Below are positions 25,595 to 35,256 of a stretch of DNA of 64,000 nt, piece after piece (position 1 is the stretch's first letter; each line of letters opens with the position of its first letter). The stretch is taken from NCBI RefSeq assembly GCF_000023865.1, contig NC_013159.1, positions 956,001 to 1,020,000 on the forward strand. The letters are read 5' to 3'. Both the position numbers and the translations under genes were made by a program. Below the pieces are notes generated by a model. It did not search any database and was not told where the DNA came from. It saw nothing but the letters and a program-made list of their open reading frames with translations. Source of the stretch: Saccharomonospora viridis DSM 43017. GTDB lineage: Bacteria > Actinomycetota > Actinomycetes > Mycobacteriales > Pseudonocardiaceae.

Positions 25595-25891
25595 GTGGGT
25601 AACGAGAGCCATGACACTGAGGCGGTGCGGCTGACGGCGTGGGTGCACGGCCTGGTCCAGGGGGTCGGTTTTCGCTGGTGGACACGTAGTCGGGCGTTGG
25701 AACTGGGCCTGGTGGGCAGGGCGACGAACCTGGCCGACGGCCGGGTGGAGGTCGTCGCAGAGGGGCCGAAGGACGCGTGCGAACGCCTGTTGGCCGCGCT
25801 TCGTTCCGGAAATACACCCGGTCGGGTGGACCACGTGGCGGAGCGGTGGTCGGAACCCAAGGGCAATCTGACGGGGTTCGTCGAGCGTTGA
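25595..25891 (+). CDS. acyP: acylphosphatase
   Basis: A 98-residue small hydrolase of acyl phosphates. The active-site signature [17 protein letters not shown] supplies the phosphate-binding arginine, and [15 protein letters not shown] supplies the catalytic asparagine. Length is normal. The GTG start has no clear SD. Acylphosphatase just upstream of smc is a conserved actinobacterial arrangement. Confidence 0.93.
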   Translation: MGNESHDTEAVRLTAWVHGLVQGVGFRWWTRSRALELGLVGRATNLADGRVEVVAEGPKDACERLLAALRSGNTPGRVDHVAERWSEPKGNLTGFVER

Positions 25892-25931
25892 GCCAGGCGT
25901 CGGGCACGCGCTGAAACCGGTGGGTAACGGT

Positions 25932-25979
25932 GAGTCGACGGGCCGACGGATCGGCGAGTCGACGAGTCGACGAGTCGAC
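25932..25979 (+). repeat. GAGTCGAC repeats upstream of smc
   Basis: The octamer GAGTCGAC occurs at 25932, 25956, 25964 and 25972; the last three are perfectly tandem. They lie in the 272-base gap between acyP and smc, where no gene or clear promoter was recognised. Confidence 0.8.
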
Positions 25980-26163
25980 ACTGAACGGGCACGGTGCCGT
26001 ACCGACACCGAGGCGGCTACGAACGTCGAGTCGGATATCGCCCGTGCCACGCCGAGGCCCGCCTACCACGTTCCTGACCTGGGCAAGCGGTAGCATCATC
26101 CGATCGGAAGACGCCTCCGCGGATCGAGACGAGAGCAACCGGTAAGGGAAGGGTCCACGCCGC

Positions 26164-29100
26164 GTGCATTTGAAAAGCTTGACGCTCAAAGGCTTCAAGT
26201 CCTTCGCGTCGGCGACCACCCTGCGCTTCGAGCCGGGCATCACCTGTGTCGTCGGACCCAACGGGTCGGGCAAATCGAATGTGCTGGACGCGCTGCGATG
26301 GGTCATGGGCACCCAGGGCGCCAAGGACCTGCGCGGCGGCAAGATGGAGGACGTCATCTTCGCCGGCACCTCCGGGCGGGCTCCATTGGGCCGCGCCGAG
26401 GTGACACTGACCATCGACAACTCCGACGGCGCGTTGCCCATCGAGTACACCGAGGTGTCGATCACGCGGCGGATGTTCCGTGACGGTGCCAGCGAGTACG
26501 AGATCAACGGCAACGCGTGCCGCCTGCTCGACATCCAGGAGTTGTTGTCCGACTCCGGCATTGGCCGGGAGATGCACGTCATCGTCGGCCAAGGCCAGTT
26601 GTCGGAGATCCTGCAGGCCAAGCCCGAGGAACGGCGGGCCTTCATCGAAGAGGCCGCCGGGGTGCTCAAGCACCGCAAACGTAAGGAGAAGGCCCTGCGC
26701 AAGCTCACCGCCATGCAGGGCAACCTCGACCGGCTGAACGACCTGACCACGGAGCTGCGGCGGCAGCTGAAGCCGTTGGGAAAGCAGGCCGAGATCGCGC
26801 GGCGCGCTCAGGTGATCCAGGCCGAACTGCGCGACGCGAAACTGCGACTGTACGCGGACGACCTCGTCACCCAGCGCAAGGCGATCGAGAAGGACGAGGC
26901 CGACGAGAAGGCCGCCCGGGCCCGCCGGGCCGAGGTCGAGCAGATGTTGGAGCTCGTCACCTCGGAACAGGCGGAGCTGGAGGCCGCGCTCGCCGCGGAC
27001 GCGCCGAAACTCACCGCGGCCCAGGACACCTGGTACCAGCTGTCCGCGCTGGCCGAACGGCTGCGAGGCACCGTGCGCCTGGCCGCCGAGCGCAAACGAC
27101 ACCTGTCGGCCGAGGTCGACACCGGTGGCACCGGTCGGGACCCGGAGGAACTGCTCGCGGAGGCCGAGCGGGCCGCCGAGCGGGAGGCCGAGCTGAACGA
27201 GGCCGTCGTGGAGGCCCGATCGACCCTCGCCGAGGTCGTGGAACGGCGGGAGCACCTCGAACAGGTCCTGCAGGCGGCCGAACGCGCACACCTCGCCGCC
27301 GTGCGCGCCATCGCCGACCGACGTGAGGGAATCGCGAAGTTGTCGGGGCAGGTCGAGGCGCTACGGAGCAAAAGCAGCGCCACCGCCGAGGAGATCGACC
27401 GCCTCACCAGCAGCATCGAGGAGGCCGTCGCCCGCGCCGAGGCCGCGATGGAGGAACTGGAGACGGCCCGGGTCGAAGGCGGTGTCGAGGACTCCGACGA
27501 CGAGGGGCTTCGGGAACGTCACCAGCGTGCCGTGGAGGCCGAGAAGGCCGCCAAGGCACGGGTGGACGAGCTGGTCAAGGCCGAGCGGGCCGCCGAACGC
27601 GACATCGCTTCCGAGAAGGCGCGGGTCGACGCGTTGTCGATGGGATTGGCCCGCAAGGACGGCGCCGGTGCGCTCCTGGCCGCGGCGGACGACGTGCCGG
27701 GGTTGTTGGGGTCGGTGGCGGCACTGCTCACCGTCGACCCCGGTTACGAGGCGGCCCTCGCCGCGGCGCTCGGACCGGTCGCCGACGCCGTGGCCGTGTC
27801 GGCGCGGGACGACGCGGTCGCCGCGCTCCGCTATCTCAAGGGCAACGACGCCGGACGCGCGGAACTGTTGATCGGTGACACGCCGGCATCCAGCGACCCG
27901 GCCACGTGGCCCGCGTTGCCGGAGGGGGCCCGGTGGGCGCGTGAGGTCGTCACCGCACCCGACGCACTGCGGCCCGCCGTGGAGCGGGCGTTGGAGCGGG
28001 TGGCAGTGGTGCCCTCGCTCGACGACGCCCGCGCACTCGTGTCCGCTCATCCGGAGGTCACCGCGGTCACCGGTGACGGCGACGTCCTCGGTCCCCACCG
28101 GGCCACCGGTGGTTCGGCTCGGGACGAGAGCGTCATCGAGGTGCAGGCCGCCGTCGACGAGGCGCAGGATCGGCTCGCCGCGGCCGAGCGGGTGTTGGAG
28201 CGTACGGCGGCCGAACTGGAGGGGGCCCGCGCCGAACACCGGGACCGGCGGGCCGAACTGGAACAGGCCAAGGAAGCCCTCAACGAGGCCAAGGTGCGCA
28301 AGGCGCGGTCCGCCGAGCGGGTGTCCAGCCTGGAGAAGGCCGCTCGCTCGGCGCAGTCGGAGGTCGAACGGCTGCGCGAGGCACGGGCGAAGGTCGAACG
28401 CACCCGCGACGACATCCTCGTGCAGTTGGAGGAGCTGGAGGAACGACTGGCGGTCGTCTCCGAACAGCCGGTGGACACCGACATCGACACCAGCGAGCGG
28501 GACGAGGCTGCCGAGATGTTGGCGAAGGTGCGGCAGGAGGAGATGGACGCCCGCCTCGCTCTACGTACCGCCGAGGAACGTGCTCGCAGCATCGCCGGTA
28601 AGGCCGATTCGCTGCGCCGTGCGGCCGAGGCCGAGCGCCAGGCCCGGGAGCGTGCCGAGAAGGCCAGGATCGCGCGGGAGCGTGGGGCGGCCATCGCGGC
28701 CGCCGTGGTCGAGGGCGGCGAGATCGCGCTCGACCGCATCGAGAAGTCGTTGCAGCGGGCCGCCGTCGAACGGGACACCATCCAGGCGCGTCGTGAACAC
28801 ACCGAGCAGGCGCTGAACCAAGTGCGCAACCGGGTGCGGGAGCTGACGACGGAGTTGGAGAAGCTCACCGACGCCGTGCACCGCGACGAGGTGGCGCGGG
28901 CCGAGCAGCGGCTGCGGTTGGAACAACTCGAAACCAAGATCGCCGAGGAGTTCGGTATCGGTCTCGACGACCTCGTCGCCGAGTACGGCCCGGACGTTCC
29001 CGTGCCTCCCGGTCCCGCGGAGCTGGCCGAGTACGAGGCCGCCAAGGAACGCGGCGAGACGGTGGTCGAGCCGCAACCCATCCCGTACGACCGGGACACG

Positions 29101-29763
29101 CAGGCCCGCCGCGCCAAACGGGCCGAGAAGGACCTCGCGCAGCTCGGCAAGGTCAATCCACTGGCGTTGGAGGAGTTCGCCGCGCTGGAGGAGCGCTACA
29201 AGTTCCTGTCCACGCAGCTGGAGGACCTCAAGGCGACCCGCAAGGACCTGCTGACCGTGGTCAAGGAGGTCGACGACAAGATCCTCGAGGTGTTCACCAG
29301 CGCCTACCACGACGTGGCACGGGAGTTCGAGACCGTGTTCTCCGTGCTCTTCCCGGGCGGGGAGGGGCGCATGGTGCTCACCGAACCCGACGACATGCTC
29401 ACCACGGGGGTGGATGTGGAGGCACGTCCACCCGGCAAGAAGGTCAAGCGTCTGTCGCTGCTGTCCGGTGGGGAGAAGTCCCTGGTGGCGGTGGCGATGC
29501 TCGTGGCGATCTTCCGGGCCCGGCCCTCGCCGTTCTACGTCATGGACGAGGTCGAGGCCGCGCTCGACGACACCAACATGCGCCGGCTCATCGGGCTGTT
29601 GGAACAGCTGCGCGAGAACTCGCAGCTCATCATCATCACGCACCAGAAACCCACGATGGAGATCGCCGACGCGCTGTACGGCGTGAGCATGCAGGGCGAC
29701 GGCATCACCAGGGTCATCTCACAGCGGCTGCGGTCGGCCGAGGCCGTGGAACAGCCCGCGTGA
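26164..29763 (+). CDS. smc: chromosome segregation protein SMC
   Basis: A 1199-residue condensin ATPase that compacts and segregates the chromosome. Walker A is GPNGSGKSNVLDALRW (about residue 32), two long coiled-coil arms flank a hinge at about 500-640, and the C-terminal head has the ABC signature LSLLSGGEKSLVAVAM (about 1097) and Walker B FYVMDEVEAALDD (about 1123). It should work with ScpA and ScpB, not encoded here. Start GTG by homology (HLKSLTLKGFKSFA). Confidence 0.97.
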   Translation: MHLKSLTLKGFKSFASATTLRFEPGITCVVGPNGSGKSNVLDALRWVMGTQGAKDLRGGKMEDVIFAGTSGRAPLGRAEVTLTIDNSDGALPIEYTEVSITRRMFRDGASEYEINGNACRLLDIQELLSDSGIGREMHVIVGQGQLSEILQAKPEERRAFIEEAAGVLKHRKRKEKALRKLTAMQGNLDRLNDLTTELRRQLKPLGKQAEIARRAQVIQAELRDAKLRLYADDLVTQRKAIEKDEADEKAARARRAEVEQMLELVTSEQAELEAALAADAPKLTAAQDTWYQLSALAERLRGTVRLAAERKRHLSAEVDTGGTGRDPEELLAEAERAAEREAELNEAVVEARSTLAEVVERREHLEQVLQAAERAHLAAVRAIADRREGIAKLSGQVEALRSKSSATAEEIDRLTSSIEEAVARAEAAMEELETARVEGGVEDSDDEGLRERHQRAVEAEKAAKARVDELVKAERAAERDIASEKARVDALSMGLARKDGAGALLAAADDVPGLLGSVAALLTVDPGYEAALAAALGPVADAVAVSARDDAVAALRYLKGNDAGRAELLIGDTPASSDPATWPALPEGARWAREVVTAPDALRPAVERALERVAVVPSLDDARALVSAHPEVTAVTGDGDVLGPHRATGGSARDESVIEVQAAVDEAQDRLAAAERVLERTAAELEGARAEHRDRRAELEQAKEALNEAKVRKARSAERVSSLEKAARSAQSEVERLREARAKVERTRDDILVQLEELEERLAVVSEQPVDTDIDTSERDEAAEMLAKVRQEEMDARLALRTAEERARSIAGKADSLRRAAEAERQARERAEKARIARERGAAIAAAVVEGGEIALDRIEKSLQRAAVERDTIQARREHTEQALNQVRNRVRELTTELEKLTDAVHRDEVARAEQRLRLEQLETKIAEEFGIGLDDLVAEYGPDVPVPPGPAELAEYEAAKERGETVVEPQPIPYDRDTQARRAKRAEKDLAQLGKVNPLALEEFAALEERYKFLSTQLEDLKATRKDLLTVVKEVDDKILEVFTSAYHDVAREFETVFSVLFPGGEGRMVLTEPDDMLTTGVDVEARPPGKKVKRLSLLSGGEKSLVAVAMLVAIFRARPSPFYVMDEVEAALDDTNMRRLIGLLEQLRENSQLIIITHQKPTMEIADALYGVSMQGDGITRVISQRLRSAEAVEQPA

Positions 29764-29841
29764 TCCGACGTTCGTCCCGAACCGCCCTGGAATTCACTCG
29801 ATAAGGTCCCTTCGGACGTGGGGTTCTGCGACGATGCGCGC

Positions 29842-30675
29842 ATGACCGAGCAGACCGAGCAGATCGAGCGGACGGAGCACGGTTGGCCGTCGGGGGACCC
29901 GCGCCGGTTCTTCGATGCCCCCATCGACCGGGAGCATCTGCGGGCGAGCAGTCCGAACGTCTATCGGCGTGTCCTGTGGCTGTCGATCGGCGTTTGCGTG
30001 GGTGGTCTCCTGATCGGTCTAGGGGTGTGGTCGATCGCTGAGGGCATGGACAGCGCGGCCCCCTCGTGGTGGGCGATGGTGCTGGGTGTGGTGGCCGTGC
30101 TGGTCGGTGTCGGGGTGTTCCTGCGCGGACTGTTGGCGGGCAACGCCACGAAGCCGTTCCGGGGAGGGCAGCTCGTGCCCGGCATGGTGGTGGAGCAGGC
30201 CGACTCCACCGTGCAACTTCTGGTGCTCGCCGACATCTCCCGGGACCCGGCCGCGCCCCCGGAATTCGCGTATCGGCTGGTGACCTTCGAGGCGAGGGAG
30301 GGGACGCGGTTCGTGCCCGGCCGTCCGGTGCCGTGTGTGACGCACGGGTTCATCGCGCCGCCGTGGAGCAGGCGGTGGTGGAGTCTCGAGGCGTCGCCGG
30401 TGGCGTGGGCGACCGCGGACGAGCACGTGCTCGAGGCCGCAGGTAAGGCGATCCCACCCGCTGAATGGGACCAGTTGCTCGCCGGGGCCGAGCGGGTGGC
30501 CGAGATCCGGCGCCGTCCTTCCCGGCTGGGTCGTATCAGCTACGAGGACCTGCACGAGTCGCTGCGTCGGCCCTCGACCCGTCTCGGTGTCCCCGTGGAG
30601 TGGCAGCCGGACGGCAGGGCCCGGTTCGTGGGGTCGGTCGCACACAGCACGTCCCGCACCACCCCGAGGATGTGA
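29842..30675 (+). CDS. membrane protein of unknown function
   Basis: A 277-residue protein with an acidic N-terminus, two adjacent membrane segments (about residues 42-62 and 75-97) and a soluble C-terminal domain of about 170 residues (VPGMVVEQADSTVQLLVLAD, GRPVPCVTHGFIAPPWSRRWW, and YEDLHESLRRPSTRLG at the end). It may be related to the DUF3239 group, which I cannot confirm by eye. I use the ATG at 29842; TAAGGT about 40 bases upstream could be a -10. It lies between smc and a strong terminator. Confidence 0.65.
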   Translation: MTEQTEQIERTEHGWPSGDPRRFFDAPIDREHLRASSPNVYRRVLWLSIGVCVGGLLIGLGVWSIAEGMDSAAPSWWAMVLGVVAVLVGVGVFLRGLLAGNATKPFRGGQLVPGMVVEQADSTVQLLVLADISRDPAAPPEFAYRLVTFEAREGTRFVPGRPVPCVTHGFIAPPWSRRWWSLEASPVAWATADEHVLEAAGKAIPPAEWDQLLAGAERVAEIRRRPSRLGRISYEDLHESLRRPSTRLGVPVEWQPDGRARFVGSVAHSTSRTTPRM

Positions 30676-30710
30676 AACGGCCGGGCCCCACGAAGGGGAC
30701 CCGGCCGTTT
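30675..30710. terminator. strong terminator between convergent genes
   Basis: AAACGGCCGGG (30675-30685) pairs with CCCGGCCGTTT (30700-30710), and CCCC/GGGG inside extends the stem past a one-base bulge. The A run before and T run after make it work on both strands. Confidence 0.85.
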
Positions 30711-30747
30711 CGGTGATCGATCCGATGTGCTCGGTGATCCGGCCGAT

Positions 30748-32253
30748 TCAGGCTGTTTCCTTCACCCGTTCCAGCTCGTCCGGGCCCGGGGCACGGTGCC
30801 GCAGCGACAGCAGTCCACCGAGCACCAGCGTGGTCACCACGCCGAGCGGCACGTACCACGGGAACGCCAGCGACTTGTCCTCGCCGTCGACGGTGAACGT
30901 CACGCCCAGGACCATCACGGCGGAGACGACGATCGTGCACAGGAACGCGATGATCGCGTCGGACTGCTGCGCCCGCTTGACGAGGATGCCGAGCGCGAAC
31001 GAGCCCAGCAGCGCGCCGTAGGTGTAGCTGGCGATGCTCAGCCCCACCTCGACCACAGGCTGGTCGGTGCTGGTGAACATCGACGCGAACACCACGAACA
31101 CGACCGCCCAGATCAGCGTCCACAGTTTCGCCTGCTTCAGCACGACCTCGTCCGGCAGCTCCTTCTTCGTCACCCGCTGGTAGATGTCGCTGACGGTGGA
31201 GGTCGACAGCGAGTTCAGCGACGAGGAGATCGTGCTCATGGCGGCGGCCAGGATGCCCGCGATCAGCAGGCCGGACAGGCCGGTGGGCAGCTGTTCGACG
31301 ATGAACATCGGGAACAGCTCGTCGTTGTTCGACAGGCCCATCGACTCCGGGGCGGCACCGTCGTAGAACGCCCACAGCATCGCGCCCACCAGCAGGAACA
31401 GCGCGAACTGGAGGAAGACCACCACACCGCTGGCGACCACGGCCTTCTGGCTGTCACGCACGTTCTTGCAGGCCAGCAGGCGCTGCACCATGAGCTGGTC
31501 GGCGCCGTGCGAGGCCATCGCGAACAGCGCGCCACCCACGACGGCGGTGATGAACGCGTACTGGTTGGTGACGATGTTGGACGTGAAGTCGAAGAACTGG
31601 AACTTGCCCTCGTCGGCCAGCGAACCGAACCAGCCGTCGGGCAGTTTGCCCGCGAGGAAGAACACCGCGGCCACCGCGCCGAGGATGTAGATGCCCATCT
31701 GGATCGCGTCGACCCAGATGACCGCCTTGATCCCACCCAGGTAGGTGTAGATGACGGCGACCAACGCGATAGCGGCGATGATCACCCAGTAGGGGACGTC
31801 GAGACCGAGTGCGGCGAGCACCATCTTGACCGGGATCGCGGTCGCGAACAGCCGCACACCGTCAGCGAGCAGTCGGGTGAGCAGGAACGTCACCGAGGCG
31901 GTGCCCTGCATGCCCTTGCCGAAGCGTTGCCCGAGGAGACCGTAGGCGCTGACGAGGTTGCCGCTGTAGTAGCGCGGCAGGAGTACGAAGGCCACCAGGA
32001 CACGACCGATGAGGTAACCGATCGCGAGCTGGAGGTACGTGACGTTGCCCAGGTAGGCCACGGTCGGCACGCTGATCACCGTCAGCGTGGACGTCTCCGT
32101 GGCGACGACGGAGAACGTCACCAACCACCAGGACACCCGTCTGTTGCCGACGAAGTAGTCGGCCGACGACTTCTGTTTGCCGCCGAGCCAGATGCCCAGC
32201 AGCGGCGAACCGACCAGGAATATCGCGATGATCGCGAGGTCCAGTGCGCGCAT
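30748..32253 (-). CDS. sodium:solute symporter (SSS) family protein
   Basis: A 501-residue carrier with about 13 membrane segments. Features typical of SSS transporters include GGKQKSSADYFVGNRRVSWW at the N-terminus, TYLGGIKAVIWVDAIQ and STISSSLNSLSTSTVSDIY. It starts with an ATG with GGAG upstream, 10 bases after anmK, so the two form an operon under a DasR-like box. That suggests an amino sugar such as anhydro-MurNAc or GlcNAc-related substrate, but substrate is inference only. Confidence 0.88.
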   Translation of the reverse strand: MRALDLAIIAIFLVGSPLLGIWLGGKQKSSADYFVGNRRVSWWLVTFSVVATETSTLTVISVPTVAYLGNVTYLQLAIGYLIGRVLVAFVLLPRYYSGNLVSAYGLLGQRFGKGMQGTASVTFLLTRLLADGVRLFATAIPVKMVLAALGLDVPYWVIIAAIALVAVIYTYLGGIKAVIWVDAIQMGIYILGAVAAVFFLAGKLPDGWFGSLADEGKFQFFDFTSNIVTNQYAFITAVVGGALFAMASHGADQLMVQRLLACKNVRDSQKAVVASGVVVFLQFALFLLVGAMLWAFYDGAAPESMGLSNNDELFPMFIVEQLPTGLSGLLIAGILAAAMSTISSSLNSLSTSTVSDIYQRVTKKELPDEVVLKQAKLWTLIWAVVFVVFASMFTSTDQPVVEVGLSIASYTYGALLGSFALGILVKRAQQSDAIIAFLCTIVVSAVMVLGVTFTVDGEDKSLAFPWYVPLGVVTTLVLGGLLSLRHRAPGPDELERVKETA

Positions 32254-32263
32254 TGGCTGTCTC

Positions 32264-33469
32264 CTACGGTGTGTCGGGGGGTGTGACCCGGAGTCGGGTC
32301 ACGGGTCGGGGGTGTGGTGTGGGCGGCAGTAACGGACCCGCCCCCGGGGTGATGGCGCCGAGCAGGCGCGCGCCGGCGGCGCCGGTCGCACTGGGCACGT
32401 TGGCGGGCAGTCCGTTCCAGGTCAGCCAGCCGAGCAGCGCGGTGAGGTAGGCCTCCTTGCCGTCGGAGGGCAGACCTTTGTCGTCACTGGGCACCACGGT
32501 GACCCGGGCACCCAACGCTGTCATGAGGGCGGGATTACGCAGTCCGCCGCCGGAGGCCACGACGGTGCTGACGCCGTGGCGCTCGCATTCGGCCGCCACC
32601 GTCGCCGCCGTGAGCTCGGTGAGCGTGGCGAGCAGGTCGGGGCCGTCGATCTCCGGCAGTCCCTCGACGGCCTGACGGAGATAGGCGGCGTGGAAATACT
32701 CCTTGCCGGTCGACTTCGGGGGGACCTGGGAATAGTACGGATCGGCCAGCAATCGCGATAGGAGGTCGTCGCGTACCGTCCCGCGTGCCGCGAGCGCGCC
32801 GTCGACGTCGCTGTGTTGCGCGCCGCCGGTCACCTCGGCGGCGGCGATGTCCAACAGCGCGTTGCCGGGACCGGTGTCATAGGCCAGTACCGAGCCGTCG
32901 GGGCGCACCACGGTGAGGTTGGCGATGCCGCCGATGTTGAGAGCGGCGACGGGCTTGCCCTCCCGTTCCGCTTCGGCGCGCAGCCACAGGGCGTCGAGTG
33001 TGCTCGCCAGCGGGGCGCCGTGCCCGCCCGCGGCGACGTCCCGCACCCGCAGATCCGCCACGACGGGTAGTCCGGTGCGTTCGGCGATCCACGCGGGCTG
33101 GCCGAGCTGGAGCGTTCCCTCGACCCTGCCTTCCTCGACCCAGTGGAACACGGTCTGGCCGAGGGAGGCGACGAGGTCGGCGCGGCCGTCCGCTATCTCG
33201 TCGATGACGGTGGCGGCGGCATCGGCGAACGCCTGCCCGATACGGGTGTCGAGTTTGGTGAGCTGCTCCGCGCTGCAGCCTGCGGGCGGGAGGGCGGCGA
33301 GGATGTCGCGCCGTAGTTGCTCGGGGTAGTCAAGCTCGCGGTAACCGAGCGGGGTCAGGGTGAGTTCGTCTTCGTCGGCGTGGAACGCGGCCACGGCCAC
33401 GTCGATGCCGTCCACCGACGTGCCGGACAGCAATCCGACGACTCGAAACTCGGACTTGCTTTCAACCAC
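32264..33469 (-). CDS. anmK: anhydro-N-acetylmuramic acid kinase
   Basis: A 401-residue kinase that phosphorylates and opens 1,6-anhydro-MurNAc, a cell-wall turnover product, to MurNAc-6-phosphate. The ATP-binding GLLSGTSVDGIDVAVAAF (about residues 12-29), NIGGIANLTVV and YDTGPGNALLD motifs are all present. The GTG start is only 4 bases from a DasR-like operator and has no SD, fitting a leaderless transcript. Located between smc and ftsY, an insertion relative to the usual core order. Confidence 0.94.
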   Translation of the reverse strand: MVESKSEFRVVGLLSGTSVDGIDVAVAAFHADEDELTLTPLGYRELDYPEQLRRDILAALPPAGCSAEQLTKLDTRIGQAFADAAATVIDEIADGRADLVASLGQTVFHWVEEGRVEGTLQLGQPAWIAERTGLPVVADLRVRDVAAGGHGAPLASTLDALWLRAEAEREGKPVAALNIGGIANLTVVRPDGSVLAYDTGPGNALLDIAAAEVTGGAQHSDVDGALAARGTVRDDLLSRLLADPYYSQVPPKSTGKEYFHAAYLRQAVEGLPEIDGPDLLATLTELTAATVAAECERHGVSTVVASGGGLRNPALMTALGARVTVVPSDDKGLPSDGKEAYLTALLGWLTWNGLPANVPSATGAAGARLLGAITPGAGPLLPPTPHPRPVTRLRVTPPDTP

Positions 33470-33472
33470 GCC

Positions 33473-33488
33473 AGTGGTCTAGTCCACG
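33473..33488. promoter_or_regulatory. DasR-like operator (dre)
   Basis: AGTGGTCTAGTCCACG matches the Streptomyces DasR consensus A(C/G)TGGTCTAGACCA(C/G)T at 14 of 16 positions and is palindromic in GTGG-N6-CCAC. DasR is the GntR-family repressor of amino-sugar genes released by GlcN-6-P. The site ends 4 bases from the anmK start and overlaps its predicted -10. Confidence 0.75.
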
Positions 33489-33504
33489 GCGGCCTCGTAC
33501 GCAA
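33476..33504 (-). promoter_or_regulatory. anmK promoter
   Basis: On the minus strand TTGCGT (33504-33499) is followed after 17 bases by TAGACC (33481-33476). The -10 lies inside the dre-like palindrome and the GTG of anmK follows after 6 bases, giving a leaderless, repressor-blocked arrangement. Confidence 0.5.
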
Positions 33505-33602
33505 GATGTTCGGTAAAGGATTGTCCGAAAAGATTTGTAATGAGTTGAACGCTGACCGTGCTTGTAGAGGGCGAACTGCCGCCGACGAGGCTGGATGCGA
33601 GG

Positions 33603-35153
33603 ATGACAAGCGTGTCGAACACCTGGTTGTGGATCATCGTCATCGCGGCCGTTGTGCTGTTGGTCGCACTCGCGGCCGGGCTGACGATCGCACGCAAGCG
33701 CCGGATCAGCCTGGAGCGCCGCGAGGAGGAAGAACGGCCCAAGGGCGGTCGGTATCAGGCCGGCGGCAGTATCACGCTGGCGCCGGGTGGGGAGAAGAAA
33801 ACGCCGATCCAGCCCCAGGCGCCACCGGAGCCGCCCCCGCACCCGGTGTCCGAGCGGACCGAGACCGACGGTGAGCCGGGGGTGGGCGAAGACGCCGCCG
33901 TCCCGCGGGACGCCCCTCGCCGGGACATCGTGGACGTCGGCCTGCCCGAGCAGACGCTTGAGGCTCCGGAGACGAAGCCTGTACCGAAACCGCGTCCGGA
34001 ACCCGAACCGAAGGCCGAACCCGAGGCGGCCCCCGAGCCGGCTGCCGAGGCCGCGCCAAAGGCCCAGCCCGTCACGGACGAGGCGACGCAGGCTCCCGCG
34101 CCCGAGAAGCCCGAAGCCGAGCCCGAGGTCGAGGCGGCTCCCGAGGCCGCGCCCGAGGTGCCCGCGCCCGCTCCTGAGGCGCCCGCTCCTGAGGCGCCGC
34201 CCGTGCCGAAGGAGGAGGTCGCGCCCGCGACCGGCCGGATCGAGCGACTGCGCGGTCGGCTGTCGAAGTCCCGTTCCGCGCTCGGGCAGAGCCTGCTGGG
34301 TCTGTTGGGCGCCGGTGACCTCGACGAGGAGTCGTGGGAGGACGTCGAGGACACGCTGCTCATCGCCGATCTCGGTGCCGCCACCACCACCGAGATCGTG
34401 GAGACGTTGCGTACCGAGCTGTCGGCCCGCGGTGTTCGGACGTCCGAACAGGCACGGGCGTTGCTGCGGGAGGTACTCGTCAACGCTCTCGGGCCGGACT
34501 CCGATCGCTCCGTACGCGCCCTGCCGCACACCGTGGACGGGACGAAGCAGCCCGCTGTGGTGCTCGTGGCCGGGGTGAACGGCACCGGCAAGACGACGAC
34601 CACGGGCAAACTCGCCCGGGTGCTCGTCGCCCAGGGACACGACGTGGTGCTGGGCGCTGCGGACACCTTCCGGGCCGCCGCGGCCGACCAGCTGCAGACC
34701 TGGGCGGAGCGCGTGGGAGCCGAGGTGATCCGCGGCAAGGAGGGCGCCGACCCGGCTTCGGTGGCGTTCGACGCGGTGAAACGCGGCATCAGCAGCGGCG
34801 TGGACGCCGTGCTCATCGACACCGCGGGCCGCCTGCACACCAAGACCGGCCTGATGGACGAGCTCGGCAAGGTCAAGCGGGTGGTGGAGAAGCAGGCGAA
34901 GGTGGACGAGGTGCTGCTCGTCCTCGACGCCACCACCGGCCAGAACGGTCTCGCTCAGGCCCGTGTCTTCTCCGAGGTCGTGGACGTCACCGGGATCGTG
35001 CTCACCAAGCTGGACGGCACCGCCAAGGGCGGCATCGTCTTCCAGGTGCAACGTGAGCTCGGCGTTCCGGTGAAGCTGGTGGGCCTGGGTGAAGGGCCTG
35101 ACGACCTCGCGCCGTTCGAGCCCGAGGCGTTCGTCGACGCGCTACTCGCCTAA
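33603..35153 (+). CDS. ftsY: signal recognition particle receptor FtsY
   Basis: A 516-residue SRP receptor GTPase for co-translational membrane targeting. It has an N-terminal membrane anchor (WLWIIVIAAVVLLVALAAG), a Pro/Glu/Ala-rich A domain (about residues 45-215), then the NG domain with P-loop GVNGTGKTTTTGKLA (about 325), DTFRAAAADQL, DTAGRLHTK (about 405) and TKLDGTAKGG. The ATG is chosen by the anchor; the frame is open 45 bases further up. Works with Ffh, encoded 9 kb downstream. Confidence 0.95.
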   Translation: MTSVSNTWLWIIVIAAVVLLVALAAGLTIARKRRISLERREEEERPKGGRYQAGGSITLAPGGEKKTPIQPQAPPEPPPHPVSERTETDGEPGVGEDAAVPRDAPRRDIVDVGLPEQTLEAPETKPVPKPRPEPEPKAEPEAAPEPAAEAAPKAQPVTDEATQAPAPEKPEAEPEVEAAPEAAPEVPAPAPEAPAPEAPPVPKEEVAPATGRIERLRGRLSKSRSALGQSLLGLLGAGDLDEESWEDVEDTLLIADLGAATTTEIVETLRTELSARGVRTSEQARALLREVLVNALGPDSDRSVRALPHTVDGTKQPAVVLVAGVNGTGKTTTTGKLARVLVAQGHDVVLGAADTFRAAAADQLQTWAERVGAEVIRGKEGADPASVAFDAVKRGISSGVDAVLIDTAGRLHTKTGLMDELGKVKRVVEKQAKVDEVLLVLDATTGQNGLAQARVFSEVVDVTGIVLTKLDGTAKGGIVFQVQRELGVPVKLVGLGEGPDDLAPFEPEAFVDALLA

Positions 35154-35184
35154 GCCGTCGCGCGAGTACGCGTGCTCACACGAT

Positions 35185-35229
35185 CACGAAGGCCACCTTC
35201 GCCGTTTCGGCGGGAAGGTGGCCTTCGTG
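35185..35229. terminator. strong terminator after ftsY
   Basis: CACGAAGGCCACCTTC (35185-35200) pairs with GAAGGTGGCCTTCGTG (35214-35229), 16 bp, and GCCG/CGGC extend it inside. It separates ftsY from the convergent LCP gene and is symmetrical enough to serve both. Confidence 0.88.
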
Positions 35230-35256
35230 GTGTCGGGATCCCGGAAGGGACGGTCC

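Noticed and set aside
30727-32286. 519-residue plus-strand frame opposite the symporter
   Set aside because: It is a hydrophilic His/Asp/Arg-rich shadow; the minus-strand frame is a classic 13-segment transporter.
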